Positions 5,586-6,963 of a stretch of DNA of 6,963 nt are shown here, piece after piece. Numbering within the stretch: the stretch's first letter is position 1; each line of letters starts with the position of its first letter. Source of the DNA: Pseudobutyrivibrio sp. (GTDB lineage Bacteria > Bacillota > Clostridia > Lachnospirales > Lachnospiraceae). The DNA is taken from positions 1 through 6,963 of the forward strand of contig JAFYYE010000166.1 of assembly GCA_017557715.1 (NCBI GenBank). The letters are read 5' to 3'. The notes under the pieces were generated by a model. That model saw nothing but the letters and a program-made list of their open reading frames with translations, was not told where the DNA came from and ran no database searches. The translations under genes were made by a program, and so were the position numbers.

Positions 5586-6963
5586 ATGGAAAACTGTGGA
5601 ATCAGCAGATGGGATGATCCAAATGAGATTAATGAGAGATTAAAAAAACTTACATCTCAGCCTATTTGGGAGGTGGACGACGATTACTATCAAAATACGA
5701 TTTTGAAATATTATGATGATAAGTGTAAGGAAAGCTTTGCTGTTTTTGAGGAATCTCAGAAATATATTCCAGGTGGAGTGCAGCATAACTTGGCATTTAA
5801 CAAACCATTTCCAATGTGCATGTCAAAGGCCAATGGAGCATATCTGTATGATAAAGATGGAAATAAATATATAGATTTTCTTCAGGCTGGTGGCCCTACA
5901 ATTCTTGGAAGTAATTATGATGTGATTCGTCAGAAGGTTATTGAGTTATTGAATGATTGCGGTCCAGTAACTGGATTATTACATGAATCAGAAATGCTTA
6001 TAGCAAGAGAGATAAATAAGCATATGCCAAATGTTGAGATGTTTAGAATGTTGGGTTCTGGAACAGAATCAGTTATGGCATCTCTTAGAATTGCAAGAAT
6101 TGCAACAGGCAAAAAGCACATAATTAAGATTGGTGGTGCATACCATGGTTGGTCAGATCAGATGGTTTATGGGTTAAAGATTCCAGGAAGCAGAAATCTT
6201 TTAGAATCACATGGTATTCCAAATAGTTGTTTTGGAAAGACTGATGAAGTAAGACCAAATGATTTAAACATGCTGGAAAAAATGTTAAAGAGGAATCGTT
6301 TATCAGGCGGAACAGCAGCGGTATTGTTGGAACCAGTAGGACCAGAGAGTGGAACGAGACCTGTAGCTCACGATTATAATAAGGGCGTACGCGAGCTTTG
6401 TGATAAATATGGAGCACTTCTTATTTTTGATGAGGTTGTAACTGGATTTAGAGTGGCTATGTCCGGAGCACAGGGATATTTTGATGTGGTACCTGATTTA
6501 ACAATCTTCGGAAAAATTGTTGCGGGAGGATATCCTGCAGCTGGTGGTGTAGGTGGAAAGAGAGAATATGCTGGATTGATGGCAGCTGGTCTTGCAACAG
6601 GTAAGCATAGAGCTTATGTTGGTGGAACACTTTCTGCAAATCCGCTCTCATGTATAGCAGGATACACAGCAATTCAGGAAATTGACAGAACAAATGCCTG
6701 TGAGGTAGCAGGAAAAATGGGAGACAGACTTTGTGATGGTTTGAAGGAGCTTATAGATAGATATGGACTTCCATTTGTGGCTTATAATCAGGGTTCGATT
6801 GTTCACTTAGAGTGTACTGGTGCAATGAGCTTTGATTTTTCATCAATGTCATTTGTAAAATCTGCACTTGGATTGTTAAAGCATAAAGACATGATGTATG
6901 TAAGAAAGGATTCCATGGAGAGAATGGGAGCAGCTTACATGGCAAATGGTATTGTTACTCTCG
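5586..6963 (+). CDS. Class III PLP aminotransferase, glutamate-1-semialdehyde-type (3' end cut off)
   Basis: AGGAGGAG (5573-5580), five bases before ATG 5586, fixes the start. The frame stays open for 459 codons to the right edge, so the C-terminus is missing. About 60 residues precede the usual fold, which begins near FEESQKYIPGGVQHN. PLP-binding features are all present: GSGTES (157-162) for the phosphate, YHGW (186-189) for ring stacking, D282 in IFDEVVTGFR for the pyridine nitrogen, and K310 in FGKIVAGGYP as the Schiff-base lysine. YVGGTLSANPL near 342 matches the GTLSGNPL segment of glutamate-1-semialdehyde aminotransferases. It probably moves an amino group to or from an aldehyde or ketone. 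A heme-pathway HemL role is unlikely in this setting and with this N-terminal extension. It lies 60 bases after the aldolase with no promoter or terminator seen between, so it should be in the same operon. Confidence 0.9.
   Translation, partial: MENCGISRWDDPNEINERLKKLTSQPIWEVDDDYYQNTILKYYDDKCKESFAVFEESQKYIPGGVQHNLAFNKPFPMCMSKANGAYLYDKDGNKYIDFLQAGGPTILGSNYDVIRQKVIELLNDCGPVTGLLHESEMLIAREINKHMPNVEMFRMLGSGTESVMASLRIARIATGKKHIIKIGGAYHGWSDQMVYGLKIPGSRNLLESHGIPNSCFGKTDEVRPNDLNMLEKMLKRNRLSGGTAAVLLEPVGPESGTRPVAHDYNKGVRELCDKYGALLIFDEVVTGFRVAMSGAQGYFDVVPDLTIFGKIVAGGYPAAGGVGGKREYAGLMAAGLATGKHRAYVGGTLSANPLSCIAGYTAIQEIDRTNACEVAGKMGDRLCDGLKELIDRYGLPFVAYNQGSIVHLECTGAMSFDFSSMSFVKSALGLLKHKDMMYVRKDSMERMGAAYMANGIVTL

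Overview
The window is AT-rich DNA with short intergenic gaps and strong GGAGG-type ribosome binding sites. Its protein families (DUF2798, a Cys-containing XRE-like regulator, FGGY kinase, class II aldolase) point to an anaerobic gut or rumen Firmicute, most likely Lachnospiraceae (Butyrivibrio/Roseburia-like). That assignment is an inference from gene content and style; there is no rRNA or marker gene to confirm it.

Left part (1-2210), a worn, repeat-bearing stretch. It opens with the last 45 codons of a gene entering from the left (stop at 136-138). Next is a DUF2798 membrane-protein gene split by one in-frame TGA (592-594). Then comes a collapsed family-3 glycoside hydrolase gene (1098-1617) that keeps a promoter, a ribosome binding site, a signal peptide and C-terminal scraps. 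The last gene here is an intact ribbon-helix-helix protein (1730-2146). Each of four gaps holds one copy of a 53-54 bp imperfect inverted repeat whose arms resemble TAAGTGTTGCRCAAGA (148-200, 910-962, 1656-1709, 2153-2206). The third copy overlaps a good promoter for the ribbon-helix-helix gene, and its two arms look like paired operators. The fourth probably ends transcription of the converging regulator gene.

Right part (2214-6963), a regulator and a catabolic-looking operon. An XRE-like regulator (2214-2723, minus strand) is transcribed away from a three-gene plus-strand operon: an FGGY sugar kinase (2911-4506), a class II aldolase with a degenerate second half (4524-5525), and a class III, glutamate-1-semialdehyde-type PLP aminotransferase (5586 to past the right edge). 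The divergent gap holds promoters in both directions and a symmetric TTTCGT-N5-ACGAAA site over the regulator's promoter. Kinase plus aldolase implies phosphorylation of a ketose and cleavage to DHAP and an aldehyde. The co-directional aminotransferase suggests that the substrate or a product is aminated. The exact substrate cannot be read from the sequence, and this is the most interesting metabolic question in the window.
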